Part shown: positions 30,686 through 38,887 of the stretch, in pieces
How the letters are laid out: each line of letters begins with the position of its first letter
Position numbering within the stretch: the first letter of the stretch is position 1
NCBI RefSeq assembly: GCF_004791585.1
Contig: NZ_SRUU01000024.1
Location: 38,507-102,506, forward strand
DNA: 64,000 bases
Direction of reading: 5' to 3'
DNA from: Mesorhizobium sp. M1C.F.Ca.ET.210.01.1.1
GTDB lineage: Bacteria > Pseudomonadota > Alphaproteobacteria > Rhizobiales > Rhizobiaceae
Translations under genes and position numbers: made by a program
The notes under the pieces: model-generated
What the model was told of the DNA's origin: nothing
Databases searched by the model: none
The model's input: the letters and a program-made list of their open reading frames with translations, nothing else

Positions 30686-32529
30686 TATTGCGGAATGAAG
30701 CCCACCCGCTCTCCGGGCTCCGCCTCTTTGCCAGCGAACCGTTCGTAATGCACCGCATACGCCACATCAGGTGGCGGCTCCTTGTTCTCAATTACGATGA
30801 TTTGGATGCCGCTTTTCACGTTGCGCAGAGATTCCCAGAAGGCGGCTTCGATGCCGGCATTTATGCGCTCATCCTCACTAACCGCTTTGCCCTTTTTCTT
30901 GTAGCTCGTCAGGGGTGAATCAATGATCACAGTGCCTAAGTGTGGGCGCCCGTTGTCTTGGCAGTAGCGCAGCAGCGCCATCACAAATGCGGCGTAAAGG
31001 ATCGCCCGGACCCCTTTGCCGTGGGACTGACGGGCCTGTCCGTCAACCCTGATGTCGAATGCAGTTTCATCGAACTCAACGCGACCCTCGCCTTCCCAAT
31101 TCCACTCCTTGAGAATTGCTTCCACCTCTCGGCAAAATTTCAGAAGAGCAGCGGACGGCAGAGCTTCCCACTTTTGTGTAGAGGCGCCCGCCTCGCTGCT
31201 CGTGGCAGTTTCGATCTGCTCTCTCAACTGCCTAAGGTTAGCTGCCTGAGTATCGTCATTCTGCATACCCTCAAGCTGCAGGCGGCGGGCCACCAAGCGG
31301 TCCAACCGCGAGCTGCCGTCCTGGACAGCAGGTGCTAAGATGGTCCCGATCGTCGTGTCAATTTGGCTTATCTCGTTCTGGGCATCCGTCTGCTCTCCAA
31401 CCCGCGTTTCGCGGAGTTGCGCGACAGTTTCGATCGTCTCTCGCAGGTCCCGACGGTGAGCGAGAATTTTTGCAGCTTCGGCGCGTGCAGCCGAGTAAAT
31501 AGCGGTGCTCTGTTCGGATGCTTTGTGAACGTGGTCCGGTGACATGAGTTGGTCACACAAGGGACAGCGGACCTCTTGCAGACCGTCAAGAAAATATGCG
31601 CCTTCCGCAATAAAATCTAAGCGCTCCAGATCGGTCCTGTAGCGTTCATCCAAGAGTCCATATTGCTTTAGCAGTTCGTCGATCGCGACTATCTGAGATT
31701 CAGCGCGCTGAGCGGATGCGAAGGCGGTGCGGCGTTGTGCTTCAAGCTCTTTTCTCTCGGTCGAGTGATCGGAAAGCGACTTGGATAGCGCCGATATCGC
31801 GTCATCGACCTTCTCTATCTCCTCATCGGCTGCATTGGACGGTCTTTTTTGAATCCGTTGTTCGATGGGCTCCAGCAAGTCCGAGATGAGCGACAGCTGA
31901 GCCGTGAGCTTCGCGTTCGCAATCTCTTTCTTCTCGCTCGCTATAATCCCTTCATCATCCTTGCCTGTAAGCAGGTAGGCGAAAGCGCGTTTTCGGGGAG
32001 TCCTATCGAATCCTCCGCGACCGAGCACAGGCGATCGCTCGTCGATCATAGAGACTTCATCGACGAGAAAGAGAGGCAGCAAGGTTCTTATCGTCAGTCG
32101 GTTTGTGTCTCCGACATCGTTGCGACGGAGCCGCGCCTCGGCAATCCCGGCGAATTTGAAGAGAACTTCGGTTGCGTCCTTCGCCTTACTCATTCCCGAG
32201 CGCTTCGGTGCGATGATTTCACCCTTCTCTTCTTCTCTGTCGGCAAATTTGCCGGAGTGAAGCATGAGGTTGCCACCAGAAAGGTGCCGCTCTAGGGTAA
32301 TGAATTCGCCGATCGTGTTTTCGAACTCGACGAAGAGTTGCGAGTACGGCTCTGCCTCATCGATGCGCTTGTTGAGCTCATCGGCTCCAAACACGTAGTC
32401 GAGCAGATGGACGAGGTAGCTTTTGCCAGTATCTGAATCGCCCGCAAGTATGTTTGCCTTGTCGTGAAATTCGACAACCGCATCAGCGACTCCTTTCCCA
32501 GTCAGTCTGATTGAAAGAACCCGCAGCAT
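30685..32529 (-). CDS. ABC-3C system ATPase, Rad50/SMC-like with CxxC hook
   Basis: A 614-residue protein with Walker A NILAGDSDTGKSYLVHLLDY at residues about 26-45, long coiled-coil stretches around 200-290 and 325-420, and between them RCPLCDQLMS, a single CxxC like the Rad50 zinc hook. The second ATPase half carries GVRAILYAAFVMALLRYC (signature-like region) and TVIIDSPLTSY (Walker B region). It starts directly after the middle-component stop codon. This layout and neighbourhood fit the ATPase of ABC three-component systems, nucleoprotein sensors predicted to act in defence against mobile elements. The assignment is from architecture and gene order. Confidence 0.8.
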   Translation of the reverse strand: MLRVLSIRLTGKGVADAVVEFHDKANILAGDSDTGKSYLVHLLDYVFGADELNKRIDEAEPYSQLFVEFENTIGEFITLERHLSGGNLMLHSGKFADREEEKGEIIAPKRSGMSKAKDATEVLFKFAGIAEARLRRNDVGDTNRLTIRTLLPLFLVDEVSMIDERSPVLGRGGFDRTPRKRAFAYLLTGKDDEGIIASEKKEIANAKLTAQLSLISDLLEPIEQRIQKRPSNAADEEIEKVDDAISALSKSLSDHSTERKELEAQRRTAFASAQRAESQIVAIDELLKQYGLLDERYRTDLERLDFIAEGAYFLDGLQEVRCPLCDQLMSPDHVHKASEQSTAIYSAARAEAAKILAHRRDLRETIETVAQLRETRVGEQTDAQNEISQIDTTIGTILAPAVQDGSSRLDRLVARRLQLEGMQNDDTQAANLRQLREQIETATSSEAGASTQKWEALPSAALLKFCREVEAILKEWNWEGEGRVEFDETAFDIRVDGQARQSHGKGVRAILYAAFVMALLRYCQDNGRPHLGTVIIDSPLTSYKKKGKAVSEDERINAGIEAAFWESLRNVKSGIQIIVIENKEPPPDVAYAVHYERFAGKEAEPGERVGFIPQ

Positions 32530-33036
32530 CTAAAGCTCCAGGTCCTTTATCGCGGATAGGCGCTCAAATTCAGCACCCCAACGGCCGACGTTCGAGGACA
32601 TAAGGGAATTCAGCTCGGCGTCCTGCATGCCACCAAACTTATCGATCACCCAAATCGATCGCTGCCGCAGGTCTTCCGCATAATGGGTTTTCAGGAGCGC
32701 AACGAAAGCAGACGTGAGCTCAGTTGCGCGATAGAGAATGCCTGAAGTGTCGAATGTTTTCGCAATAAGCTCCCGCGCAAACATCTGATTCAGTCCTGCG
32801 CTCAGCACTTCGCGCTTAACCAGCAGTTCTGAGCCCCTATAGGGTACAGAAGGGTGCAGGCTCTCTGGACCGTCTGCGACATCTCCGGAATGCACTAAAA
32901 GGTAATCGTAGGAAATGAGGCGTTGTAAATCAGCTGGCTTCCCGCTTGCCTCCAGGACAAACAGCATCCGAAGGCCGCATTCCAGCGGCGAGTTATAAGG
33001 ACGGCTCGGCGATGAGCCTTCAGCATGAGGGTTCAT
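32530..33036 (-). CDS. ABC-3C middle component
   Basis: A 168-residue protein starting at the ATG at 33036, overlapping the upstream stop by four bases (ATGA) and ending immediately before the ATPase. It is helical: CGLRMLFVLEASGKPADLQR, LISYDYLLVHSGDVADGPES, LVKREVLSAGLNQMFAREL, LTSAFVALLKTHYAEDL. Size, composition and position match the middle component (type 2) proteins of ABC-3C systems. These are thought to bridge ATPase and effector. Confidence depends on the context. Confidence 0.7.
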   Translation of the reverse strand: MNPHAEGSSPSRPYNSPLECGLRMLFVLEASGKPADLQRLISYDYLLVHSGDVADGPESLHPSVPYRGSELLVKREVLSAGLNQMFARELIAKTFDTSGILYRATELTSAFVALLKTHYAEDLRQRSIWVIDKFGGMQDAELNSLMSSNVGRWGAEFERLSAIKDLEL

Positions 33037-34151
33037 GGCTGGTACCATGACACACGCTTCTCATTTGCGAGCTGGTGACACATTCCCTCTCGATCATTGG
33101 CAACGACATGGGGCGCAAGGACATGTCCCCCAAGTTGCAGCTGTTGCGCAGCCTTAACAGTTGCTGAGAGGCGTTGTAGCCCCGTCAGTCCAGTGGCGTT
33201 GTAATCGTGATAGAGCCCGTCTGAAAACTCATTCAGCAGGGTTTCGAAAAATGCGACGTCCGCCATCTGATCGCGCGCCAACTCTTTGAGGTTCTCGGCG
33301 CAGTAAAATGTGACTCTGGAGCGGTCAAATAGCTTCGCATGGATCGGCAGATGCACGAATTCCGATCTGTCGGTGACTGCTTTTCCCATGGCCTCGCCGA
33401 TTGCTAGGAGCAGCTGTTGCACGTATTCCGCTTCGCCGGCAGCGACGGCTGAGGGCGGTATCGGAGGTGGCGGCCTCTCAATGAGTGGCGCACCGAAAAC
33501 GGTCAAATGATAGCGGGTTTTCTCGTGTTCTTTGATCAACTCAAGGGGCTGCTTCGCCCGAAAGATGGAAAAATCGCACGACCCAATATGGGCCTTCATC
33601 GCTGCGTCCAGCGGCACTGTTCCCTTGACAATTTTCGTTGCACACCGCTGGTCCCATTCGGCGAGAATGTAAGCGCGCAGCTCGTCCGGATTGTCCAGAA
33701 GATCCTGGAAGTCAGAGGTTACGCCGGCATGTGTGATGAACCAGTATTCCTCCGGAGCGGAATAGTCCCCCTTTAAGGTGTAGTGGAGCACCTTTCCTAT
33801 TTCCGCAGCGGCGACGCCTTCTCCGAGGCGCGCGCCATAATGTTTACATTGGTAAAGTCTCCACCTGCGCGGCTTAACAGATGGCGCGTCGAACCAAACG
33901 ATCAAGTCGCGGCCCTTGTCGCCCGATCCCCCGCGCTGTTGCACCTCGTACACACCGACAAGTTTGTTCGCGATGTAGTCGGATGCCCACTCCAACGTAA
34001 ATCGCTCGAAATCCAATGGGCTGAACTGCGCGAGGCGGTCTAAGGGTTGCACGGGCAAGCCAACACCCAAGCCGAGAAGTCGCGCATTGGCATTCGGCCA
34101 AGGTGTTGGCGCGCTCAACGGCTCAAAGCTCGTGGTATCACTATTGTGCAC
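33033..34151 (-). CDS. ABC-3C effector with N-terminal Mrr-like restriction endonuclease fold
   Basis: Residues about 45-150 have a PD-(D/E)xK pattern of Mrr type: FERFTLEWASDYIANKL, GGSGDKGRDLIVWFDA (catalytic Asp), RWRLYQCKHYGARL (QxK). The C-terminal part (from about residue 230) is a helical domain (EAEYVQQLLLAIGEAMG, FFETLLNEFSDGLYHDYNAT) that I take as the ABC-3C system C-terminal domain, which links an effector to the other subunits. It is the first gene of a minus-strand operon. DNA cleavage upon sensing foreign or damaged DNA is the predicted role. The 490 bases upstream contain its promoter. Confidence 0.75.
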   Translation of the reverse strand: MHNSDTTSFEPLSAPTPWPNANARLLGLGVGLPVQPLDRLAQFSPLDFERFTLEWASDYIANKLVGVYEVQQRGGSGDKGRDLIVWFDAPSVKPRRWRLYQCKHYGARLGEGVAAAEIGKVLHYTLKGDYSAPEEYWFITHAGVTSDFQDLLDNPDELRAYILAEWDQRCATKIVKGTVPLDAAMKAHIGSCDFSIFRAKQPLELIKEHEKTRYHLTVFGAPLIERPPPPIPPSAVAAGEAEYVQQLLLAIGEAMGKAVTDRSEFVHLPIHAKLFDRSRVTFYCAENLKELARDQMADVAFFETLLNEFSDGLYHDYNATGLTGLQRLSATVKAAQQLQLGGHVLAPHVVANDREGMCHQLANEKRVSWYQP

Positions 34152-34640
34152 GTCTCCCCCCGTGACTGCGTTCTAGCCTGGATGGATGATTGGGGGAAGA
34201 AAACTTTGAATGAGCCAGATGGTACGGTCTAAAAGTGAAATTTCACGAAGGCAGACCCGCTTTTTTCCGCACTATCAGCTTGGTCAAGTCTGCAGTACGC
34301 GCGAATTTTTTGACCCAGACCACCCTAAGCGCGTCAGGCCAGCTATGCTGCCGCCAGCGGCTCCAGCAATATGATTCTAATATTCTACTCCAGAAGTTTG
34401 CGGACGCGGGCGCCGGCGATAGACAAACTCAAATGGCAGACGGGAGGCCGCTGCGGATCGGCAAGTTTTTCGCGAAATCATCTCGGAAGCCGCCATTCCC
34501 CTTCCGGCCCCGTTCGAGACATTTAGAGTGTAGAGTGCGACCCAGGAGAGGACTGCTCCTGGCGCATGGCCGTCATTCGTGCTGGTCCCAGCGGGCGACT
34601 GCTCACCACCCAAACGGAAGTCCGTGTCGGTTACCGAACG
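34152..34640. other. Gene-free interval between the defence island and the conjugation-associated genes
   Basis: No frame on either strand has convincing coding character. The part next to 34151 should hold the promoter of the ABC-3C operon; I see AT-richer patches near 34160-34320 but no clear operator. The interval may mark the edge of the inserted island. No insertion-sequence ends or direct repeats were found by eye. Confidence 0.35.
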
Positions 34641-34802
34641 TCAGAATTTCACCACTAGGCGGATGAGTCCGGCCTGTGCCGCGCCGGTGACGATTCCAAA
34701 AAGCAACGCAGCCAGGAAGTTCCAGCCAAGGCAGAGTGAGATGACGAAGCAAACCACGGCTGTTGCGAAGACCGTCACGTAGTCGAGAAATTGATCTTCC
34801 AT
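34641..34802 (-). CDS. Small two-helix membrane protein, 53 aa
   Basis: Starts MEDQFLDYVTVFATAVVCFV, continues ISLCLGWNFLAALLFGIVTG, and ends AAQAGLIRLVVKF, giving two membrane helices. It is the last gene of a minus-strand series, with 23 bases between it and the next upstream gene. The series diverges from the VirB operon and all members are membrane or exported, so an envelope role in conjugation, such as entry exclusion or pore assembly, is possible. No family recognised. Confidence 0.55.
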   Translation of the reverse strand: MEDQFLDYVTVFATAVVCFVISLCLGWNFLAALLFGIVTGAAQAGLIRLVVKF

Positions 34803-34825
34803 TACGAACACCTTTCCGTATCGGC

Positions 34826-35242
34826 CTAGAAGATTGTGGCAACCCATTCGCCGTTGGCCGCCCTTGCGAAGCCGACAACACGATTGAGGGGCTGTGCCTC
34901 GGGTGAGATCTTGACCGTGGTCATGCACGCAACGCCGGGACCGTTGTTGTTTTTGTCGCACTGGCCAAGGGCAAGCGAGATCTTCGGCGTGTCGTTGCGA
35001 TCCCAGACCAACGGTGAGCTGGATTGGGCGTTCTGATAGGCAGCCAGGGCCTCACCCTCTGACGGTTTTTCCACGACTGGCAGAGGACACAGTGAGGGAT
35101 CAGCGGCTATCGCCGCCGTGAGCTCGGCCTTGGGAACGGTCCTTGCCTCGACAGTCGGGTGTGAAATTACCAGCCAGGTTCCGCCGGCGCCGACCACAAG
35201 GGCGGCGCCGGCTGTTATGGCGAGTAGGACGGCATTGTTCAT
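34826..35242 (-). CDS. Exported or membrane-anchored hypothetical protein, 138 aa
   Basis: An N-terminal hydrophobic helix (MNNAVLLAITAGAALVVGAG) may be a signal anchor. The remainder is periplasmic, with PSLCPLPVVEKPSEGEALAA, QNAQSSSPLVWDRNDTPKIS, and a cysteine-containing part (LGQCDKNNNGPGVACMTTVK) that may form disulfides. No domain recognised. It belongs to the exported-protein series opposite the VirB operon. Confidence 0.65.
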   Translation of the reverse strand: MNNAVLLAITAGAALVVGAGGTWLVISHPTVEARTVPKAELTAAIAADPSLCPLPVVEKPSEGEALAAYQNAQSSSPLVWDRNDTPKISLALGQCDKNNNGPGVACMTTVKISPEAQPLNRVVGFARAANGEWVATIF

Positions 35243-35254
35243 CGATCTGACCCA

Positions 35255-35794
35255 CTAGAGATTCAGATTGAACCAGTGGCGTTGCTTGACGCCCTGTTCA
35301 TTCGGAATGTCGAAGTACCAGGGATCAGCGCGCCTCGGCCGCTGCAAGGAAATTTCCTTGATGCAAGAGTCTTCTCCGTCACGGGCCCGGCGATTCAAAA
35401 TCACGCCGGCTTGATTGGCAGGACCCTTTAGACCGGGGTGCGTTTGACAGGTGTTGAGGGTCTTGACGCAACGATCCGGCACGCCGCGATTTCCGTCCCG
35501 GCCATATTGGCTGTAGCCGATCTTGGTGCCTTCGGGGCAATCGGCATAGTCCTCACGACCCGGTGCACCGGCGTTTGCTTCGTTGCAGATGGGCCACGAG
35601 AAGCCAGGCTTCGACATGGCAGCAATAAGTTTGATCATCGGCGGGATGCAGTATTGCACGCCATGCCAGGACGGGTTTTGCGAGGCTGCGCAAAGCAGGA
35701 CTTGGCAGCCCCAGGATGCGTCTTGTGCCTTGGCCGCTGTGGCTGGAAGGAGTGCGGCGCCGGCGAGGCCGGCGGCATAAATCAGGTGTTTCAT
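35255..35794 (-). CDS. Secreted cysteine-rich protein near the conjugation locus, 179 aa
   Basis: A clear signal peptide (MKHLIYAAGLAGAALLPATA, cleavage near AKA-QD) precedes a mature protein with eight or so cysteines (WGCQVLLCAASQNPSW, QYCIPPMIKL, CNEANAG, DCPEG, RCVKTLNTCQTHPG, DSCIKE). The pattern is like periplasmic disulfide-rich proteins reported with VirB-type conjugation genes. Function unknown. It sits 13 bases upstream of the next gene of the series. Confidence 0.7.
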   Translation of the reverse strand: MKHLIYAAGLAGAALLPATAAKAQDASWGCQVLLCAASQNPSWHGVQYCIPPMIKLIAAMSKPGFSWPICNEANAGAPGREDYADCPEGTKIGYSQYGRDGNRGVPDRCVKTLNTCQTHPGLKGPANQAGVILNRRARDGEDSCIKEISLQRPRRADPWYFDIPNEQGVKQRHWFNLNL

Positions 35795-35905
35795 GTCGGG
35801 CGGTCCTCTCGATGATAATTGCGGGCATCGCCCACGACAGACGGTGTGCGGCTAGAGTGGAGCGGTTCGCTTCGAAGCGTCTGGCACGTAGACGAAGTCC
35901 GGCAG

Positions 35906-36619
35906 CTATCGGTCTGTCCTCAACGGTCGCTTGCGGGCATCGGCAAAAGGCGGGGATATTTCACTCTCGCGTTCGGCCAGCAGATTGAAATCAGCGATCG
36001 GCCGGCGCTCTAGCGTCTTGTCGACCGCCTTGCGGCGCCATTCATTCATGTCGAGCACGTAGGTTGCCCACATGCCGTAGCGCGCGGCCATGGCGTAACG
36101 CTGATAGGCGGCATATTGGCCATTGACCGGATAGGGAGAGGCAACCCGCGCCCAACCGACACGGAGCATTTCCAGGGCAAGATCTCGAGCGCCGGTGGTG
36201 CAACGCGCGATCGCCGTACCGTCGACTCTGTAGGAGACGACGTTGCAGGTCACCGACTTGTCGCCGACCGTCCGTTTAAGCCATGCCTTGGCAAACGGTC
36301 CGCACGGAACGGGTGGAGGGGCCTTCACGCGCTCGCGGTCTTCCCACTTGGGATCGAGTGCCCATTGCGGCAGCTCGCACGCGTCGATGTCGGCCAGTTG
36401 GACTCTCTTTGCGTACTGAGGGTACCAGAGCGTCCGCCCGTCCATCACAGCGACCCGTCCCCCTAGAACAGGATGCACCCCGGTCACCTGGGCGGCGGAT
36501 GGTTCTGAGGCTGGCCGGTAGACCTTGCGGACAGGCTCATTCCTGGTGACATCCGCCGCTTCGACGACCTCAGCGGTGAGGGCAAGCATTGCAGCCGACA
36601 GGAGGAGTTGGGCTTTCAT
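35906..36619 (-). CDS. Secreted SNase-fold (thermonuclease-family) protein, tandem member 3
   Basis: Signal peptide MKAQLLLSAAMLALTAEVVE (cleavage near EAADV). The SNase-like core is recognisable as RVAVMDGRTLWYPQYAKRVQ then LADIDACELPQWALDP; the expected DAPE becomes DACEL, so the acidic residue may be kept. Later come KAWLKRTVGDKSVTCNVVSY and IARCTTGARDLALEMLRVGW, then AYQRYAMAARYGMWA, matching the usual ...LRxGxA...Y...A...xGLW end of the fold. It overlaps the preceding gene by four bases. A nuclease that remodels DNA or peptidoglycan space during transfer is possible, but activity is uncertain. Confidence 0.65.
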   Translation of the reverse strand: MKAQLLLSAAMLALTAEVVEAADVTRNEPVRKVYRPASEPSAAQVTGVHPVLGGRVAVMDGRTLWYPQYAKRVQLADIDACELPQWALDPKWEDRERVKAPPPVPCGPFAKAWLKRTVGDKSVTCNVVSYRVDGTAIARCTTGARDLALEMLRVGWARVASPYPVNGQYAAYQRYAMAARYGMWATYVLDMNEWRRKAVDKTLERRPIADFNLLAERESEISPPFADARKRPLRTDR

Positions 36620-37161
36620 TGCTTCGCCTCCTTCTTGGCGCGCTCGTTGGCTGTCTTGGCCAACAGGACTGCCGGGTGCACAACATCGGAAAACTGCCAG
36701 AGACCGGCCTTGCGTTCGCGGGCGTCCAGCTCGGCCACGGAGTACGGCGGATGAAGTGGCATGCCCTGATCATCGAGCGAAGCGAAGGCGTAGCCGCTCG
36801 AAATCATCATGGTGGCGAGGTCGAGGCGATCCTTGCCAACGGTGGCATAGCAGATGACGTAGGTTAGGTCCGCGGTCTCGGCGACCGGCGCGCAAACCGG
36901 CTTGGTGTCCTTGATATAGGCAGCAAAAATTGCCAGGGAGGCATCGCCACAATCGCGCTTTTGCCCCTTCAAGTCGGTGTACCTGGTGCCCCGAAGGCAG
37001 GATTGAATGCCAAAGAGGCGATAACGTTGCCCGTCGGCGACCCAAGTGTCGCCGGTTTCCAGTGTTATCCCCGGCTCCAGGTCGAAATAGCCATCAGGCG
37101 CACCAAGTGCCGTTGCAACACCGGCCACGGTGAGCGCAAGGGCGAGTGGAAACCTCTTCAT
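36616..37161 (-). CDS. Secreted SNase-fold protein, tandem member 2, active site degenerate
   Basis: Start at the ATG at 37161 (MKRFPLALALTVAGVATALG), inside a four-base overlap with the upstream gene. The fold core reads TWVADGQRYRLFGIQSCLRG, where nuclease-active relatives have RLxGIDAPE: the Asp and Glu are gone and a Cys appears. Downstream are DCGDASLAIFAAYI, VICYATVGKDRLDLATMMIS, SGYAFASLDD and ARERKAGLWQF, the typical ending. Periplasmic, with several cysteines. It is more likely a binding or structural protein than an enzyme. Confidence 0.7.
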   Translation of the reverse strand: MKRFPLALALTVAGVATALGAPDGYFDLEPGITLETGDTWVADGQRYRLFGIQSCLRGTRYTDLKGQKRDCGDASLAIFAAYIKDTKPVCAPVAETADLTYVICYATVGKDRLDLATMMISSGYAFASLDDQGMPLHPPYSVAELDARERKAGLWQFSDVVHPAVLLAKTANERAKKEAKQ

Positions 37162-37766
37162 TGGGCTTTCACTCGCGGATCGGCCCACATGCCGTAGGAC
37201 CCTTTCTTGCCGACATCTTCGGCCTGCGCGAGGTCCGGCCGGTCATAGGAGCCATCGGGCTTTTTTGTCAGGCGCAACGCGCCAAGAGACAAAAGCTGTT
37301 CCTCGAACATATCAACCGAATCGAGGCTGCCGGGATAGTTATAGTAGCCGTAGCAGGTAGCATTCTGCGTCGGTGACGACTGCTCGCTGACGAAGGCCCG
37401 GCAGAAGATGACCTTTGGGCTTTTCAGCATGATTTGCAGCTGCTGTTGCGCGAAGTCGGCGCAAGTGCCGGTAAAGCCTTCCTTCCTGTTGACCATTTCA
37501 CCTTGGCACGGCTGGAGACCGTAAAGGTGAAGACTGGTCTTGCCATCGACCCGGAAGTCCGTGGGCGATACCGCCACATATCCGGATGCTGACGCGTAGC
37601 CCTTTCGGTCCACGGCTTTGCCGCTGCCGTCATAGTATTCGACGACCAGCACCGTCTTGCCCGGTGCCGCCAGCGACTTGATGTAGTCCTTGTTGACGTT
37701 GCCGACCGACCAGGCCGGCGTTGCCATAACGCAACCTGCGAATGCAGCAAGGATGGTCCGTTTCAT
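37158..37766 (-). CDS. Secreted SNase-fold protein, tandem member 1, active site degenerate
   Basis: Start at the ATG at 37766 (MKRTILAAFAGCVMATPAWS), behind GGGCTGGA; the open frame reaches 37805 but into the promoter region. The core reads FRVDGKTSLHLYGLQPCQGE, again with LQPC where DAPE is expected. FCRAFVSEQSSPTQNATCYG and the ending GKKGSYGMWADPRV follow. All three tandem proteins share the Cys and the GxW end, so they probably derive from one another. First gene of the series, divergent from virB1. Confidence 0.65.
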   Translation of the reverse strand: MKRTILAAFAGCVMATPAWSVGNVNKDYIKSLAAPGKTVLVVEYYDGSGKAVDRKGYASASGYVAVSPTDFRVDGKTSLHLYGLQPCQGEMVNRKEGFTGTCADFAQQQLQIMLKSPKVIFCRAFVSEQSSPTQNATCYGYYNYPGSLDSVDMFEEQLLSLGALRLTKKPDGSYDRPDLAQAEDVGKKGSYGMWADPRVKAQ

Positions 37767-37784
37767 TTCCAGCCCTTTACCATA

Positions 37785-37863
37785 TTGGTTCATGCCGAAT
37801 CCCACTTTTGGGGTTTAAGTGTGGCGCAAAAACTTGTATCGCTACACCAAATCGGTTCATACC
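37785..37863. promoter_or_regulatory. Divergent promoter region of the conjugation locus with direct and inverted repeats
   Basis: Between the SNase-fold series and the VirB operon lie a direct repeat, TTGGTTCATGCC (37785-37796) and TCGGTTCATACC (37852-37863), 10 of 12 bases identical, and an inverted repeat GTGTGGCG (37819-37826) with CGCTACAC (37840-37847), 7 of 8 bases pairing. The layout suits a regulator that controls both directions. No binding protein can be named. Confidence 0.45.
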
Positions 37864-37920
37864 ATGGCGAACTTAATCGGTTTTCGCCACAATCTCAACA
37901 CCGCAAATGAGGCGGCCGCG

Positions 37921-38874
37921 ATGACAAAAAGGGCTGGAGCGAGCAGTATCGGAGGCAATGGAACTCTGATTTGTCCGATCCTGCTGAATGTGCTCCTCGC
38001 TGGCGCCGCAATAGCCCAGGAAGCGCAGAAATCCGCCGATTTTGTTAGTAATTTCGCGCAAGCTGAAAGTGCCACTGACGCTGTTGACGCTGCCATCAGC
38101 CAAATTTTCGATACTAGATGGGGCACAAGGGGCGGTGATTACGTGCTCAGGGAGGACGGCGTTGTCGCACCAGAGAAGACACCCAAAAAGGATCGTCAGG
38201 CAGCTACCCATATTGGCGCGCTGAAGCGAGCGTACACGACGGAGGGCGGCACCACAGACGATACCATCATGGGTAATCTGCCGACAGGACAGATTACCCA
38301 AAATGTCTTAGCAAATGCAGATCAAGACAGCACGCCAAGCGTGCAGGCATGCGGTCCGTCACCGCTGAGCCCTTCGGAAATCAAGAAATTGGTTGTCGAT
38401 GCGGCGCGGCGTCACAAGGTCGACGAGGTTTTCGCCACGGCGATTGCCTGGGCGGAAAGCGGCTTCGACCAAACTCGCAATTCGGACAAAGGCGCACGCG
38501 GCCCCATGCAGCTAATGCCTGCGATCGCCGAACGTTTCCAGGTCGAGGACATCTGCGATCCGGAGCAGAACATAGAAGGCGGTATGAAATACCTACGGGT
38601 CCTGCTCGACGAGTTCCAAAATCCTCTGCTTGTCGCCGCTGCCTACAACAGCGGCGAGCAACGCATCTACGAGTACGGCGGCATTCCGCCCTTTCGGGAG
38701 ACCGTCGGCTACGTCGCCAAGGTGGTCAATTACCAGCTCGGATTGCCCATGCCGGCGGCGAAGGCAAAGCCCAAGGCATCCGGGACAATCGCAGACGGCG
38801 GCGAGAACGGCGACGTCGGGGTCATCGCCGTGAAGAAGACCGGCAAGTTTGTCAGTGGAGTGATGCACTTTTGA
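37921..38874 (+). CDS. virB1: VirB1-type lytic transglycosylase
   Basis: The ATG at 37921 follows GAGGCGG and yields a signal peptide (ILLNVLLAGAAIA region); ATG 37864 and GTG 37819 are upstream in-frame alternatives. The C-terminal SLT domain reads KVDEVFATAIAWAESGFDQT (catalytic Glu), then NSDKGARGPMQLMPAIAERF, MKYLRVLLDEFQNPLLVAAA and YNSGEQRIYEYGGIPPFRET. The enzyme would open peptidoglycan for the secretion channel. Residues 30-150 are a poorly conserved acidic region. First gene of the VirB operon. Confidence 0.88.
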   Translation: MTKRAGASSIGGNGTLICPILLNVLLAGAAIAQEAQKSADFVSNFAQAESATDAVDAAISQIFDTRWGTRGGDYVLREDGVVAPEKTPKKDRQAATHIGALKRAYTTEGGTTDDTIMGNLPTGQITQNVLANADQDSTPSVQACGPSPLSPSEIKKLVVDAARRHKVDEVFATAIAWAESGFDQTRNSDKGARGPMQLMPAIAERFQVEDICDPEQNIEGGMKYLRVLLDEFQNPLLVAAAYNSGEQRIYEYGGIPPFRETVGYVAKVVNYQLGLPMPAAKAKPKASGTIADGGENGDVGVIAVKKTGKFVSGVMHF

Positions 38875-38887
38875 AGGAGAGAACGTC

